Numbered from the stretch's first letter, positions 54,499 to 63,914 are shown. The stretch: 64,000 nucleotides of DNA from Prochlorococcus_E sp000760215 (GCF_047303175.1 NZ_CP138945.1), one strand, 5' to 3'. Made by a program: numbers and translations. Notes: generated by a model from the sequence alone, not told the origin.

Positions 54499-55530
54499 TT
54501 AAGTTGAAAGTTCCCAAGCAGCTTTAATTGCAGACAACATACTTTGAGATTTTGCAACTCCTTTCCCTGCGATATCGAATCCAGTTCCATGATCGGGAGA
54601 TGTTCTTACAAAGGGCAGTCCTAAGGTTGTATTAACTGCAAAGTCAAAAGCAATAATTTTTATTGGTATTAACCCTTGATCGTGATATAGAGCAAGTATT
54701 CCATCAGGAGCTCTTTCGTTGATCTGTAAGTTCCAAGATTCTGCATTTGATATCCAGCAAGTGTCTGGTGATACAGGTCCTATAAGAGTGATCTCAGGAT
54801 TCTTAGCCCTCCATTGTTTAATTACAGGTATTAACCATTTAATTTCTTCGCACCCTAATTTCCCTTCTTCTCCTGCATGAGGGTTTAAGCCAGCTATCGC
54901 TAACCTTGGACTTTGCTTAAATTTTTTACAAAATTGCAATAGAGTATCCAATTTTGAAGTTATTAATTCTGGTGAAAGGCTTTTAGGAACATCAATTAAG
55001 GGTATATGTGTGGTTGCTAGAAGGGTGTTTAATTGCCAAGAAGTATGAGGTGATTTTGCAGTAAACATCATTGAGGGATTTTTTATTTTTGCTAACTCTG
55101 CTAGTCGTTCTGTTTGGCCTGGATAATTAAAACCTGCAGCCTGCCAAGAATGTTTGGCTATTGGTGCTGTAACAAGAGCTCGTGCTTTTTTTTCAAGAAC
55201 AATTTCAGTAGCTTTTGTTAACCATTCAAAGCTAATTTTCCCTGATTGCTTACTAGGTTTTCCTTCTTTTAGTACTTGATCAAATGGAATATCCTCTATG
55301 TCTAATTTTTCTAAAGAAACAAGGTTTGAAATTCCTTGAGCTTTAAGCTTTGAATAAATAATTTTGATAGTTTTTGTACAACCAACTAGTACCGGTTGCA
55401 TTTCTTTAGGTAACTCTGTCGATCCAAGTGCTTTCAGAGTTACCTCTATGCCTATTCCAACTGGATCTCCTAAAGCTATAACTATTCGCTTTTTTGCATC
55501 AAAAGATTTTTTTTGCTTTGTTTTGATCAT
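54499..55530 (-). CDS. pdxA: 4-hydroxythreonine-4-phosphate dehydrogenase
   Basis: NAD-dependent step of pyridoxal phosphate synthesis, 343 aa. Blocks are IALGDPVGIGIEVTLKAL, VTAPIAKHSWQAAGFNYPGQTERL, GLNPHAGEEGKLG with the metal-binding His, DGILALYHDQGLIPIKI with a second metal His, and FVRTSPDHGTGFDIAGKG with the third. Convergent with accB, 13 bp between. An epimerase gene lies 146 bp upstream on the same strand. Confidence 0.96.
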   Translation of the reverse strand: MIKTKQKKSFDAKKRIVIALGDPVGIGIEVTLKALGSTELPKEMQPVLVGCTKTIKIIYSKLKAQGISNLVSLEKLDIEDIPFDQVLKEGKPSKQSGKISFEWLTKATEIVLEKKARALVTAPIAKHSWQAAGFNYPGQTERLAELAKIKNPSMMFTAKSPHTSWQLNTLLATTHIPLIDVPKSLSPELITSKLDTLLQFCKKFKQSPRLAIAGLNPHAGEEGKLGCEEIKWLIPVIKQWRAKNPEITLIGPVSPDTCWISNAESWNLQINERAPDGILALYHDQGLIPIKIIAFDFAVNTTLGLPFVRTSPDHGTGFDIAGKGVAKSQSMLSAIKAAWELST

Positions 55531-55676
55531 TAGCTTATTAACACTAAATTTTTCTTAATAGATGCTTTATGGGTTTTGTCAGTTGCTTCATAATATTCGA
55601 TTTAATTAAGTTCAATCTAGTATGAAATGAATGATTGTTAGTTGTGTAATATCACTTTAGAATAAGGTCTTGATGA

Positions 55677-56585
55677 TTAATCATAGTTATTTAGTGGAAT
55701 GGATTTCAAACAATCTTCTAAGCCTATTTTATAGTCTGAATGAAGTAACTCATAGCCTAATAATTTGCATAATACTTTATTGCTTACTCTTCGATTTTCT
55801 TGCCAAAATGATAATGCCATTGGGCTCATTTTTTTTGAAGCATTTTCAAAGCTCTCTATAGGAGGCAAAGGTAGATTTAATAGTTTTGATGCATAAGACA
55901 TGACCTCAATATTTCCTGCAGGTAAATTGTCAGCTAAATTAATAACTTTTGGATTAACACCCTTTGAAAATAAATGAATTAAATGAATTATTGCACCTGC
56001 AATATCATCAACATGAATTCTAGAGAAAACTTGGTTTGGTTTATGAACCATATAATTTTTTTTGGCTTGAATCACTTCTAATGCAGACCTTCCAGGACCA
56101 TAAATTCCTGGAAGTCTTAGTATCTGCAAAGGTATTTGTAATGCCTCCCACTCTTTTTCACACGATAGACGTCTAATACTACGTTTCTGTTGCGGCTTGG
56201 TAAGACTGTTTTCTGTTACCCAGTCACCTTTATAGTCTCCATATACACCTGTAGTTGAGAGATAACCAACCCATTTAAGGGGAATCATCTTGATTATTTT
56301 GCTGCAACTAGACAAGACAGGATCCTCCCCGTTTTTTGAAGGAGGTATACAGCTAATGATATGAGTAACGTTGTGAAAAATTTTTTCTGATAATAATGTT
56401 TGTTTTGTGCTGTCAAATACAAAATCCGCCCCTTCTTTTGCCAAAGCTCTTCGGCTGCATAGCACTTCTGCGCCAAGACTTCTCAGTACTTTTGCTATAT
56501 GTTGCCCAGTAAAGCCTCCTCCAAAGATTAATACCTTTGACTGTGAAGGCATCTGAGCCGATCGCTTGACAATTTCTTCTAGCAT
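55677..56585 (-). CDS. NAD-dependent epimerase/dehydratase-like protein
   Basis: A 302-aa protein with the Rossmann motif LIFGGGFTGQHIAKVLRSLGAEV and an LSTTGVYGDYKGDWV segment containing the SDR-type Thr/Tyr region, followed by RLPGIYGPGRSALEVI. It resembles the YeeZ-like atypical extended SDR family; substrate unknown. ATG at 56585 reads CATG with the start of the divergent small gene, so the two initiators overlap. Confidence 0.85.
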   Translation of the reverse strand: MLEEIVKRSAQMPSQSKVLIFGGGFTGQHIAKVLRSLGAEVLCSRRALAKEGADFVFDSTKQTLLSEKIFHNVTHIISCIPPSKNGEDPVLSSCSKIIKMIPLKWVGYLSTTGVYGDYKGDWVTENSLTKPQQKRSIRRLSCEKEWEALQIPLQILRLPGIYGPGRSALEVIQAKKNYMVHKPNQVFSRIHVDDIAGAIIHLIHLFSKGVNPKVINLADNLPAGNIEVMSYASKLLNLPLPPIESFENASKKMSPMALSFWQENRRVSNKVLCKLLGYELLHSDYKIGLEDCLKSIPLNNYD

Positions 56586-56838
56586 GAGTACAAATGTATT
56601 AGCGAATGATTTTTCGATGAAAAGCTATTCTTCCCAAGCCTTGCAATTCCCTAATGCTCCGTGTGATGAGATTGATCAAAGTACCTTTGGTATCGAAGAA
56701 CAAAATAGGTTCCAATTTATTTTAGGAATAGCCATTTGCTTTTTAGCAATGGCAATTTTATTTGTACCTGAAAGACCACATGAATTTGCCTCTATTTGTG
56801 AGAAATACAATACAACTAATGCTTGTCAAATTTGGTAA
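56584..56838 (+). CDS. Small membrane protein, conserved-type hypothetical
   Basis: An 84-aa protein with a single helix (about residues 47-64, FILGIAICFLAMAILFVP) and short soluble flanks, ending CQIW. No family recognised. ATG at 56584 overlaps the divergent epimerase start by two bases; an alternative ATG at 56620 (MKSYSSQ) would leave a 34-bp gap and 72 aa. The 3' end is 2 bp from the convergent HNH gene. Confidence 0.65.
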   Translation: MSTNVLANDFSMKSYSSQALQFPNAPCDEIDQSTFGIEEQNRFQFILGIAICFLAMAILFVPERPHEFASICEKYNTTNACQIW

Positions 56839-56840
56839 GG

Positions 56841-57251
56841 TCAGGCAGCTTTTAAGTCTACGTCAATTTCCTCGTTGAATTTTGCTTCCTTACGTTGTTT
56901 ATTTTCTTCTGGTTGTGCCCATTGTAGCAATCTCATCGCCAATCTCATATCACCATCGATCCAGGCTTTTATAGCCATGGACCTTCTTGGATCATAAAAT
57001 CTTTGTCTTCTATACCAAGTAAATACTTCTACATCTGATTTACTCCCATTACAAGAAAGACATGCTGGAACACAGTTTTGAGTAATGCTCGATCCACCTT
57101 GACTAAGGGGGATTAAATGGTCAATTGATTCGGACTTATTTCCACAGTATATGCAGCTATTACTAGTGAATTTATGAAGTGATTTCCGCCAGCACCTATC
57201 TCTGAATTTTGGACATAAATCTTCGAGGAAGACTGCATCCTTACTGTGCAT
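56841..57251 (-). CDS. HNH endonuclease family protein
   Basis: A 136-aa protein. The HNH core is SCIYCGNKSESIDHLIPLSQGGSSITQNCVPACLSCNGSKSD, with two zinc CxxC pairs and DH...N residues. A basic/aromatic linker follows (FTWYRRQRFYDPRRSMAIKAW), then a Lys/Glu-rich tail. Cyanobacteria often carry a chromosomal single-domain HNH of unknown role. No intron, intein or restriction partner is present, so it is not evidently mobile. Confidence 0.88.
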   Translation of the reverse strand: MHSKDAVFLEDLCPKFRDRCWRKSLHKFTSNSCIYCGNKSESIDHLIPLSQGGSSITQNCVPACLSCNGSKSDVEVFTWYRRQRFYDPRRSMAIKAWIDGDMRLAMRLLQWAQPEENKQRKEAKFNEEIDVDLKAA

Positions 57252-57374
57252 TCTATGATTTGAATTAATATTATATTGACTGATAATTTAGCTTAGTCAA
57301 TATTTAATACATAGACTTTTAATCTCAGTTTGATTTTTTATGTGTATAAAGATTTGACTTTCGCCTAAATTCTC

Positions 57375-57767
57375 TTAATAGTCATATCTATCATCCATGT
57401 ATTGATCTTGTTTTGTTGGCTGTCCTTTCCCATTTGATGTTGTTGATGTAAGTTCTTCTTCTGCTTTAGGATATAGTTCGCCAAGATATTTTGTACAATC
57501 ACTATATTTATCTTGACTTCCCACAACTTGCTGAACAATTATTGTTGCAGCTTGTCTTGGAGATATTTTAAATAGCCCGCCTCTTTCATTCTTAATTGAT
57601 TGATATGCTGCTTGCCAACTGGATGCATGATCATTTCCTCCATTTCTCATTACACAGTAAATATCAACACCTTGTGATCCTGCATTTGTTATTGAACCAA
57701 TAAGAGTTGATGTTGTTAGTGCGACTATTGAAATTGGCAGCAGTAACACTTTTCTTCTTAGGGACAT
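57375..57767 (-). CDS. Secreted hypothetical protein
   Basis: A 130-aa protein with a signal peptide (RRKVLLLPISIVALTTSTLIGSITNAG). The mature part (IYCVMRNGGNDHASSWQAAYQSI, then FKISPRQAATIIVQQVVGSQDKYSDCTKYLGELYP) has two cysteines that could form a disulfide, followed by a hydrophilic tail. Family not recognised with confidence; similar small exported proteins occur in cyanobacteria. Position within a region of small genes with long spacers. Confidence 0.7.
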   Translation of the reverse strand: MSLRRKVLLLPISIVALTTSTLIGSITNAGSQGVDIYCVMRNGGNDHASSWQAAYQSIKNERGGLFKISPRQAATIIVQQVVGSQDKYSDCTKYLGELYPKAEEELTSTTSNGKGQPTKQDQYMDDRYDY

Positions 57768-58189
57768 CTTTTGATTTATGTGCTGTTTCTTAAAGATATC
57801 GATCTGTTTTGGAATGTCTAGCTTTTCTCGCTGATTTCTAATATTCCCAATACCTTTAATGCTTGAGCTATAAATGGAATATTTTTCAACACTTTCATTC
57901 TAATTTGAAGATGCATTGACTTTGATTTTTTCTTGTCTTGAAACCCCAGCTTATATCAATTAATCTTACGACCTTAGGAAGAGGGTTAGAAGGAATATCT
58001 CTATTCTTTCTTAGATTCCAATAGGGTTCCTACTATGATCACACTTAATAAGTTGCTAAGAATATTTAAGATTGGGAAAAAAGCTCCATATTTTTACCTT
58101 AGCAACATCAATAACTTTTATCTGATTGAATAACACTTGAGAAATATCGATTTATGTGTTCTTATCAGGGCAAGCTTAAAGTTTATTAA
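57768..58189. other. 422-bp intergenic region with long-range inverted repeat
   Basis: No supported coding sequence. GTTGCTAAG (58052-58060) and CTTAGCAAC (58098-58106) form a 9-bp perfect inverted repeat, within which GG-A-AAAAA and TTTTT-A-C could extend the pairing. Promoters for the divergent flanking genes should lie here. A small RNA is possible; no known class is recognised. Confidence 0.5.
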
Positions 58190-58486
58190 ATGTCATCTTC
58201 TTGTTCATTTAGAATTACTCGCACTGCTGAGGACCTTGCCCAGACAGTTACTGCAATCTCACAAAGATTAATCAAGCTTGAGCAGCGCTTGGAGGCTTTA
58301 GAGTTGCAGGCAATTGAACCTAATCAAGATCAATCTGATGAAGAAATGGATATGCTTGATGGAGTAGACCAACTCTTACAAGAGTGTAAGGGTATTCTTA
58401 ATCACACTTCTAATGATTCAGAATCAGATGAATGTTCGCTTGATCAAATAGAAGAAAATAATGTGATAGACAATTTAATTAATTAA
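58190..58486 (+). CDS. Small coiled-coil hypothetical protein
   Basis: A 98-aa protein; residues about 10-40 (TAEDLAQTVTAISQRLIKLEQRLEALELQA) look like a short coiled coil, and the rest is strongly acidic. No family recognised. ATG start 50 bp before the convergent class V aminotransferase. Ordinary codon use supports it as a gene. Confidence 0.65.
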   Translation: MSSSCSFRITRTAEDLAQTVTAISQRLIKLEQRLEALELQAIEPNQDQSDEEMDMLDGVDQLLQECKGILNHTSNDSESDECSLDQIEENNVIDNLIN

Positions 58487-58535
58487 ACTCTCTTTTCCGT
58501 GGATTTTCATGGCTAAATAACCAATATTTTATATA

Positions 58536-59687
58536 TTAATCAGACTTGTTCAGTATTTCAGCTGCTTTCGCGATACCTGTTCCAAGAGGCTTTTTCAGAG
58601 AATTTAACTTATCAAGAGATAGCTCTATTGCTCCTATGGCTGTAATGATATCTCGATCATTAATAAATCCAAGATGACCTATACGAAATATTTTTCCTTT
58701 TAGATGGTCTTGACCACCAGCAACTAAGATATCAAAATTTGTTTTTAAAACTCTTCTTATTTCTTCAGCATCTATATCACCAGGCAATACAGATGTAATT
58801 GAAGGACTTCCAAAATCTTTTTTGGCAAAAAGATTTAAGCCAATAGATTTCATTGCTTCTTGAGTGGCTTGCATATGTTTTTTATGCCGGTTAAAGATTC
58901 TATTTAGTCCTTCTTCTTTCATCATTTTGAGAGACTCTTCAAGTGCAAAATATAAGTTCACACTTGGTGTAAATGGGTTGCTATTTTTATCGGCTGTTTT
59001 TTTATAAGACTCAAGATTTAGATAAAATTTTGGCAGGTTGGATCTTTGGTTTGCTATCCATGCTTTTTGACTCATAGCAACAAAACTGAGCCCAGGAGGC
59101 ATCATATAGCCTTTTTGTGATCCTGATGCTATAACGTCTATTCCCCAATCATCCATTGGCACATTACATGCTCCTAAGGATGTCACGCAATCTGCTATTA
59201 AGATTGCATTTTTATGTGACCTTACGTAGGAACTTATTTCTTCTAAATTGTTAATTACACCTGTTGATGTTTCAGAATGGGTAACTATTACTGCACGTAT
59301 TTCATTATCATTTTCTAGAGCAGATTTAAAATCTTGAGGATTTAAAGGTTCTCCCCAATTTGCCTTTATTGTTTTTACATTCAGTCCATATGCTTTTGCT
59401 ATTTTCACCCATCTTTCACCAAATTTTCCATTTTCTCCACAAATAACTTTGTCACCTTTACTAAGCGTATTGATGATACCTGCCTCCATTGCGGCTGTCC
59501 CACTACCTGTGATTGTGAGAACATCGTCTTTTGTTTGATGAAGCCATTTCAGAAGATCAGTAGTTGTTTTGACAATCTCTTGGAATTCAGGACTTCTATG
59601 GCCAATAGGATGTTTCCCCATAGCCTTTAATACTCTTTCAGGGACTGGGGTTGGCCCAGGTATCATTAAAGTAAGTTTTTCTTTCAT
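58536..59687 (-). CDS. Class V aminotransferase (serine/alanine-glyoxylate type)
   Basis: PLP enzyme of 383 aa with IPGPTPVPERVLKAMGKHPIGHRSPEF at the N-terminus, GSGTAAMEAGIINTL, HSETSTGVINNLEEI, and the PLP lysine in ASGSQKGYMMPPGLSF. Similar cyanobacterial proteins are labelled SpgA, Agx, or (wrongly, from an old purification) soluble hydrogenase small subunit. A role in photorespiratory glyoxylate transamination is likely. Divergent from cbiD with 75 bp between. Confidence 0.93.
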   Translation of the reverse strand: MKEKLTLMIPGPTPVPERVLKAMGKHPIGHRSPEFQEIVKTTTDLLKWLHQTKDDVLTITGSGTAAMEAGIINTLSKGDKVICGENGKFGERWVKIAKAYGLNVKTIKANWGEPLNPQDFKSALENDNEIRAVIVTHSETSTGVINNLEEISSYVRSHKNAILIADCVTSLGACNVPMDDWGIDVIASGSQKGYMMPPGLSFVAMSQKAWIANQRSNLPKFYLNLESYKKTADKNSNPFTPSVNLYFALEESLKMMKEEGLNRIFNRHKKHMQATQEAMKSIGLNLFAKKDFGSPSITSVLPGDIDAEEIRRVLKTNFDILVAGGQDHLKGKIFRIGHLGFINDRDIITAIGAIELSLDKLNSLKKPLGTGIAKAAEILNKSD

Positions 59688-59762
59688 GGACTAGTTACTT
59701 TGTAATAGCTATCTTAAAAAACTATCCAGGAAATTTGCTTAGTCTTTTATTCTTTTGTTGAT

Positions 59763-60911
59763 TTGAGAGGATTTACTCTTCCAATTTGGGTTGTAGCTTC
59801 TGCGAAAGCGGCAGCACAGGTTTTAATTGGACAATCTTTTAATCCGAATCAGAGAATTGATTTTTCTAATAATGATGAATCAATAACTGTTCCAGTTAGA
59901 GCAGCTTCCTCTATTGATAATGGTCAGAAAGCAATAGGTATTACTCATTGCAATTCTGGAGAATGTCTTGATATAACAAATGGTTTGGAAATTTGGGTTT
60001 GTATTGAATACGTCCTAAAGGGAAAGTTTCCAGCTGTCTCTGATGCCGTTTGCACTCCTGATTCATGGATCCAAATTCTACCAGGACCAGGTGTGGGGAA
60101 ATTATGCTCAACAAATGAGATCTCCATTTCTGAATTTGCTAGAGAATTATTATGTTTTAATCTTCGCCCTTTTAGAAAAAAAGGATATTTTTTAAATATA
60201 GAAATAGTTTTCCCTAAAGGGAAAGATTTAGCGGAAAAAACAAGTAACCATGCTTTTGGAGTAATCGATGGCCTTGCTTTAATTGGCACTCAAGCTGAAG
60301 TACAAGTAAGTGCATCGCCTAATCAATTACAAAATAGTATTGAGCTCTTGCGAGAACGTTGTTCCCATAAAGATTTTTCTGGCTTTTTAACTTTTGTAAT
60401 TGGTGAAAATGGTATGAACTTAGCTTTGGAAGCTGGGTTATTTAATCATCAAATTATTAAAACAGGCAATTGGTTAGGACCTTTACTTGTCGCGGCTGCT
60501 CAAGAAGAAGTTAATGACTTGCTTTTATTTGGCTATCATGGGAAATTAATAAAATTAGCTGGTGGAGTATTTCATACCCACCATCATTTGGCAGATAATC
60601 GTTTAGAAACTCTTATATCTTTGGCCGTTAAAGAAGAACTATCGCTTTCTTTAATAAAATCTTTTCAGGAAGCACTGACAGTAGAGTCAGCGTTAATTAC
60701 TCTTGAAAATCAAGATAGTTTAAGTGCCAAAAAGTTGTGGGATCGTATTTCTTTAGAAGTGGAGAAAAAAAGCATGGATTATGTTAGTAGATATTTATCT
60801 AGTTCAATGGAAATAGGAGCAGTATTGTTTGATAGAGAAAGAAAAATTAGGTGGGCTGGACTTAATGGTATAAAAAAGATGAAATCTCTTGGTTTTCAAT
60901 TAGAAGACTAG
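59763..60911 (+). CDS. cbiD: Cobalt-precorrin-5B C1-methyltransferase CbiD
   Basis: Anaerobic-type cobalamin ring synthesis, 382 aa. RGFTLPIWVVASAKAAAQVL at the N-terminus, ITHCNSGECLDITNGL, and NQRIDFSNNDESITVP are typical of the family, as is LLLFGYHGKLIKLAGGVFHTHHHLADNR near the C-terminus. The start is TTG at 59763, giving the usual N-terminus. Prochlorococcus makes a corrinoid and uses cobalamin for enzymes such as QueG. guaA follows 52 bp later. Confidence 0.92.
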   Translation: MRGFTLPIWVVASAKAAAQVLIGQSFNPNQRIDFSNNDESITVPVRAASSIDNGQKAIGITHCNSGECLDITNGLEIWVCIEYVLKGKFPAVSDAVCTPDSWIQILPGPGVGKLCSTNEISISEFARELLCFNLRPFRKKGYFLNIEIVFPKGKDLAEKTSNHAFGVIDGLALIGTQAEVQVSASPNQLQNSIELLRERCSHKDFSGFLTFVIGENGMNLALEAGLFNHQIIKTGNWLGPLLVAAAQEEVNDLLLFGYHGKLIKLAGGVFHTHHHLADNRLETLISLAVKEELSLSLIKSFQEALTVESALITLENQDSLSAKKLWDRISLEVEKKSMDYVSRYLSSSMEIGAVLFDRERKIRWAGLNGIKKMKSLGFQLED

Positions 60912-60963
60912 TAGCATGGTTACCTTATCTTAAATTTTTAAGAAATTTTGGTTTTTTGCAGAT

Positions 60964-62550
60964 ATGAGCGAGTCAACAGTAGAAAACCAACGCAAACCAT
61001 CAATTGTCATTCTTGATTTTGGCTCTCAATATTCTGAGTTAATTGCAAGAAGGATTAGAGAGACGGAAGTCTTTTCGACAGTTTTAAGTTACAACACTCC
61101 AGCTGAGAAATTACGTGAATTAGCTCCAAAGGGAATAATTCTCAGTGGTGGACCTAGTTCAGTTTATGAAGCAAATGCTCCTCTTCCTGATTTGGGGATT
61201 TGGGATTTAGAGATCCCTGTTTTAGGTGTTTGCTATGGAATGCAAGTTATGGTTAAGCAATTAGGTGGTCTTGTAGGTGTTGCTATTGGTAAAGCTGAAT
61301 ATGGGAAAGCACCTTTAGAGGTTGATGATCCAACTGCATTGTTAACTAATGTCGAGAATGGTTCGACTATGTGGATGAGTCATGGGGATTCTGTTCAACA
61401 ACTTCCTGATGACTTTGTGCGTTTAGCACACACTGCAAATACTCCAGATGCTGCTATTGCCTTACATAGAAGGGGCTTTTATGGCGTGCAATTTCATCCT
61501 GAAGTGGTTCATTCCACAGATGGGATGATAATGATCAGGAATTTTGTATATAATATTTGTTCTTGTCAGCCTGATTGGACTACTAAAACTTTTATTGATG
61601 AAGCAATTAGTCATGTCCAAAAGAAAGTTGGTAATAAAAGGGTTTTATTGGCTTTGTCAGGTGGAGTAGATTCATCAACTTTGGCATTTCTTTTGAAAAA
61701 GGCTATTGGGAATCAATTGACATGTATGTTTATTGACCAAGGTTTTATGCGTAAAGGTGAGCCAGAGTTTTTAATGGAATTCTTTGACAAAAAGTTTCAT
61801 ATAAATGTTCAATATATTAATGCTAGAGAGCGTTTTCTTACCAAGTTGAAAGGAGTCAGTGATCCTGAAACCAAGAGGAAGATCATAGGGACAGAATTTA
61901 TACGTGTTTTTGAAGAAGAGAGTTTGCGTTTGGGACCATTTGATTACCTTGCACAAGGCACGCTTTACCCTGATGTTATAGAAAGTTCTGGAACAAATAT
62001 AGACCCTAAAACAGGCGAAAGAATTGCAGTGAAGATTAAAAGCCATCACAATGTTGGTGGTTTACCTAAAGATTTGCAGTTTAAATTGGTCGAACCATTA
62101 AGGTCCTTGTTTAAAGATGAGGTAAGGAAAGTTGGGAGAACTTTGGGTTTACCAGAAGAGATTGTTCGTCGCCATCCTTTCCCAGGACCTGGCTTGGCTA
62201 TTCGAATTCTTGGTGATGTAACAAATGAAAAATTAAATTGTCTTCGTGATGCAGATTTAATTGTTAGGGAAGAAATAGCTCAAGCTGGGTTATACCATGA
62301 TATTTGGCAAGCATTTGCTGTTTTATTGCCAGTGCGATCAGTTGGTGTAATGGGTGATCAGCGAACATATGCTTGGCCCATTGTTTTGAGATGTGTATCG
62401 AGTGAAGATGGTATGACGGCGGATTGGTCTCGTTTGCCACATGATTTATTAGAAAAAATTTCCAATCGAATTGTAAATGAGGTTGCAGGAGTTAATCGCG
62501 TGGTTTTAGATATTACTAGCAAGCCTCCTGGTACGATTGAGTGGGAATAA
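60964..62550 (+). CDS. guaA: GMP synthase (glutamine-hydrolysing)
   Basis: Amidates XMP to GMP, 528 aa. Class I GATase domain: LDFGSQYSELIARRIRE, nucleophile in VLGVCYGMQVMVKQLGG, and GVQFHPEVVHS. ATP-pyrophosphatase domain: LALSGGVDSSTLAFLLKKA. Dimerisation domain: RHPFPGPGLAIRILG, and the terminal VLDITSKPPGTIEWE. All catalytic elements are intact. A 371-bp non-coding stretch follows. Confidence 0.98.
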   Translation: MSESTVENQRKPSIVILDFGSQYSELIARRIRETEVFSTVLSYNTPAEKLRELAPKGIILSGGPSSVYEANAPLPDLGIWDLEIPVLGVCYGMQVMVKQLGGLVGVAIGKAEYGKAPLEVDDPTALLTNVENGSTMWMSHGDSVQQLPDDFVRLAHTANTPDAAIALHRRGFYGVQFHPEVVHSTDGMIMIRNFVYNICSCQPDWTTKTFIDEAISHVQKKVGNKRVLLALSGGVDSSTLAFLLKKAIGNQLTCMFIDQGFMRKGEPEFLMEFFDKKFHINVQYINARERFLTKLKGVSDPETKRKIIGTEFIRVFEEESLRLGPFDYLAQGTLYPDVIESSGTNIDPKTGERIAVKIKSHHNVGGLPKDLQFKLVEPLRSLFKDEVRKVGRTLGLPEEIVRRHPFPGPGLAIRILGDVTNEKLNCLRDADLIVREEIAQAGLYHDIWQAFAVLLPVRSVGVMGDQRTYAWPIVLRCVSSEDGMTADWSRLPHDLLEKISNRIVNEVAGVNRVVLDITSKPPGTIEWE

Positions 62551-62921
62551 CAATGACTACTGAAATGTAGTTATACACTAAAAATAGGTATACTCACGCC
62601 ATAGAAAAAGTAAAATTAGTCAACAATAATTGCAAGTTTTGTGATTAACGATTTTCATAGCTTGTAAATAGATTAGCTTTTGCAAGCACTATGATGATTA
62701 TTAAAAGAATATTGAATGGGCGTAAATCATATTTTTTCTATGTAGTTTTGACTAGACACTGTTTGATTTGTCTAAGCTCTTCAAAAGGAAGTTCCTAAGA
62801 AATAAAGGTTTTATCAGGTTGTTTTACTTAAAGATTCATACCATTTAGATATGTAGTTTATTGTTGTGGGCTGGTAAAAAATAAGATTTTAGCTAGTCTA
62901 AATTAACAGCTTATAAATACA
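62551..62921. other. 371-bp intergenic region with two hairpins and a repeated octamer
   Basis: No coding sequence is supported. Just after guaA, TGACTAC (62554-62560) pairs with GTAGTTA (62567-62573) around TGAAAT, with one G-T pair, but has no T-run. A second stem pairs GCTTGTAAA (62660-62668) with TTTGCAAGC (62679-62687), one G-T pair, 10-nt loop. ATGTAGTT occurs three times (62565, 62740, 62851). The promoter of the downstream gene should be here. Confidence 0.5.
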
Positions 62922-63533
62922 TTGACAGTAGCTAATCAGTCGGAATTAAGTGTTGATCGTAGACTTCAACATGACAGCATTAAATTAGCCGGTAAAACCA
63001 TCTTCCTTAATCCTTTTCTATATTGGAGACGGTTTGATACTAATACAGACCGTTGGTTAAGAGAGCCTGGCCAAATTGGTGAAGATCAAATTACTTTGAA
63101 TCGAACTCGTTTTTATCCGGAGATTGATTGGAATTTTTTAGATGAGGATCAAAGGCTTATTAAGGATGCATCAGTAGAAATGTTTTTGAAAAGTCTTGAG
63201 TTGATAAGCACTTTTCATCCAGACTTAACTTCTGGACAGTTGCTTGAAATCGAGCGTAAGATGGCAGTTACGAAAAAACGTGCGTTTGAAAAGTGGGTAA
63301 CCAACTCTTTCAAACGGCGATCAAATCTTGAGTTAAAAGAAAGAAAACGTTTTGCTAGAGAGCGTTTTTATAGGGAGTGGAAAGAGTGGCTTTCTATAGA
63401 TACAACCCAAAAAGCCCTTTTTCCTTTCGTTGTAGTTTGTTGTCTTTCTGTCTTTGGAGGTTGGTCATTAGGTTTTTCTAGCAATAGTTGTACTCCATAT
63501 TTTTCTTCGCCTAATAACTCTGGAATTAAATAA
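62922..63533 (+). CDS. Conserved-type hypothetical protein with C-terminal membrane anchor
   Basis: A 203-aa protein starting at TTG. The soluble part contains a segment rich in Arg and aromatic residues (PFLYWRRFDTNTDRWLREPGQ) and a basic helical region (about residues 120-155, RKRFARERFYREWKEW). A hydrophobic helix at about 168-186 (LFPFVVVCCLSVFGGWSLGF) suggests a tail anchor. No family recognised. Followed by a small gene 9 bp later. Confidence 0.7.
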   Translation: MTVANQSELSVDRRLQHDSIKLAGKTIFLNPFLYWRRFDTNTDRWLREPGQIGEDQITLNRTRFYPEIDWNFLDEDQRLIKDASVEMFLKSLELISTFHPDLTSGQLLEIERKMAVTKKRAFEKWVTNSFKRRSNLELKERKRFARERFYREWKEWLSIDTTQKALFPFVVVCCLSVFGGWSLGFSSNSCTPYFSSPNNSGIK

Positions 63534-63542
63534 CTTTTATTT

Positions 63543-63914
63543 ATGTCAGGTTTTCAACTAAAAGATATTCATTTTATGTTGATGGATAATGTGCTGCCTG
63601 TGGGACTCGCACTTACAAATCGAGTACAGAAAGCAGGACCGACAAAAGTTGTTCAAGATTTTATCTCTTCTAATTATTCATTAGATCAGCTTCGTGAAGA
63701 AGGCTCTTTTTCATCTAAATTAGTTAGAGAAAAGCTTGATGAATTATATCCTGGTTTAGGTAACCCAGTTGTTGATATCGAAGTATCTGTGAACCCTCAA
63801 GAAGTCTCTGAAGAAGTGAATTCTACGGATCAAGATTCTCTGGTATACATTTTAAATAGAATAGATAAAAGGCTTAATTTAATTAGTTCTTATTTAGATA
63901 AACCAGTTGACTGA
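63543..63914 (+). CDS. Small hypothetical protein
   Basis: A 123-aa soluble protein beginning MSGFQLKDIHFMLMDNVLPVGLALTNRVQ, with an acidic middle (VSVNPQEVSEEVNS) and a helical C-terminus (VYILNRIDKRLNLISSYL). No family recognised. Spaced 9 bp after the anchored hypothetical gene, so probably co-transcribed with it. The last 86 bp of the window show nothing. Confidence 0.68.
   Translation: MSGFQLKDIHFMLMDNVLPVGLALTNRVQKAGPTKVVQDFISSNYSLDQLREEGSFSSKLVREKLDELYPGLGNPVVDIEVSVNPQEVSEEVNSTDQDSLVYILNRIDKRLNLISSYLDKPVD

Noticed and set aside
56841..57251. HNH gene considered as part of a mobile element or homing intron.
   Set aside because: No intron boundaries, repeats, transposase or composition change around it.
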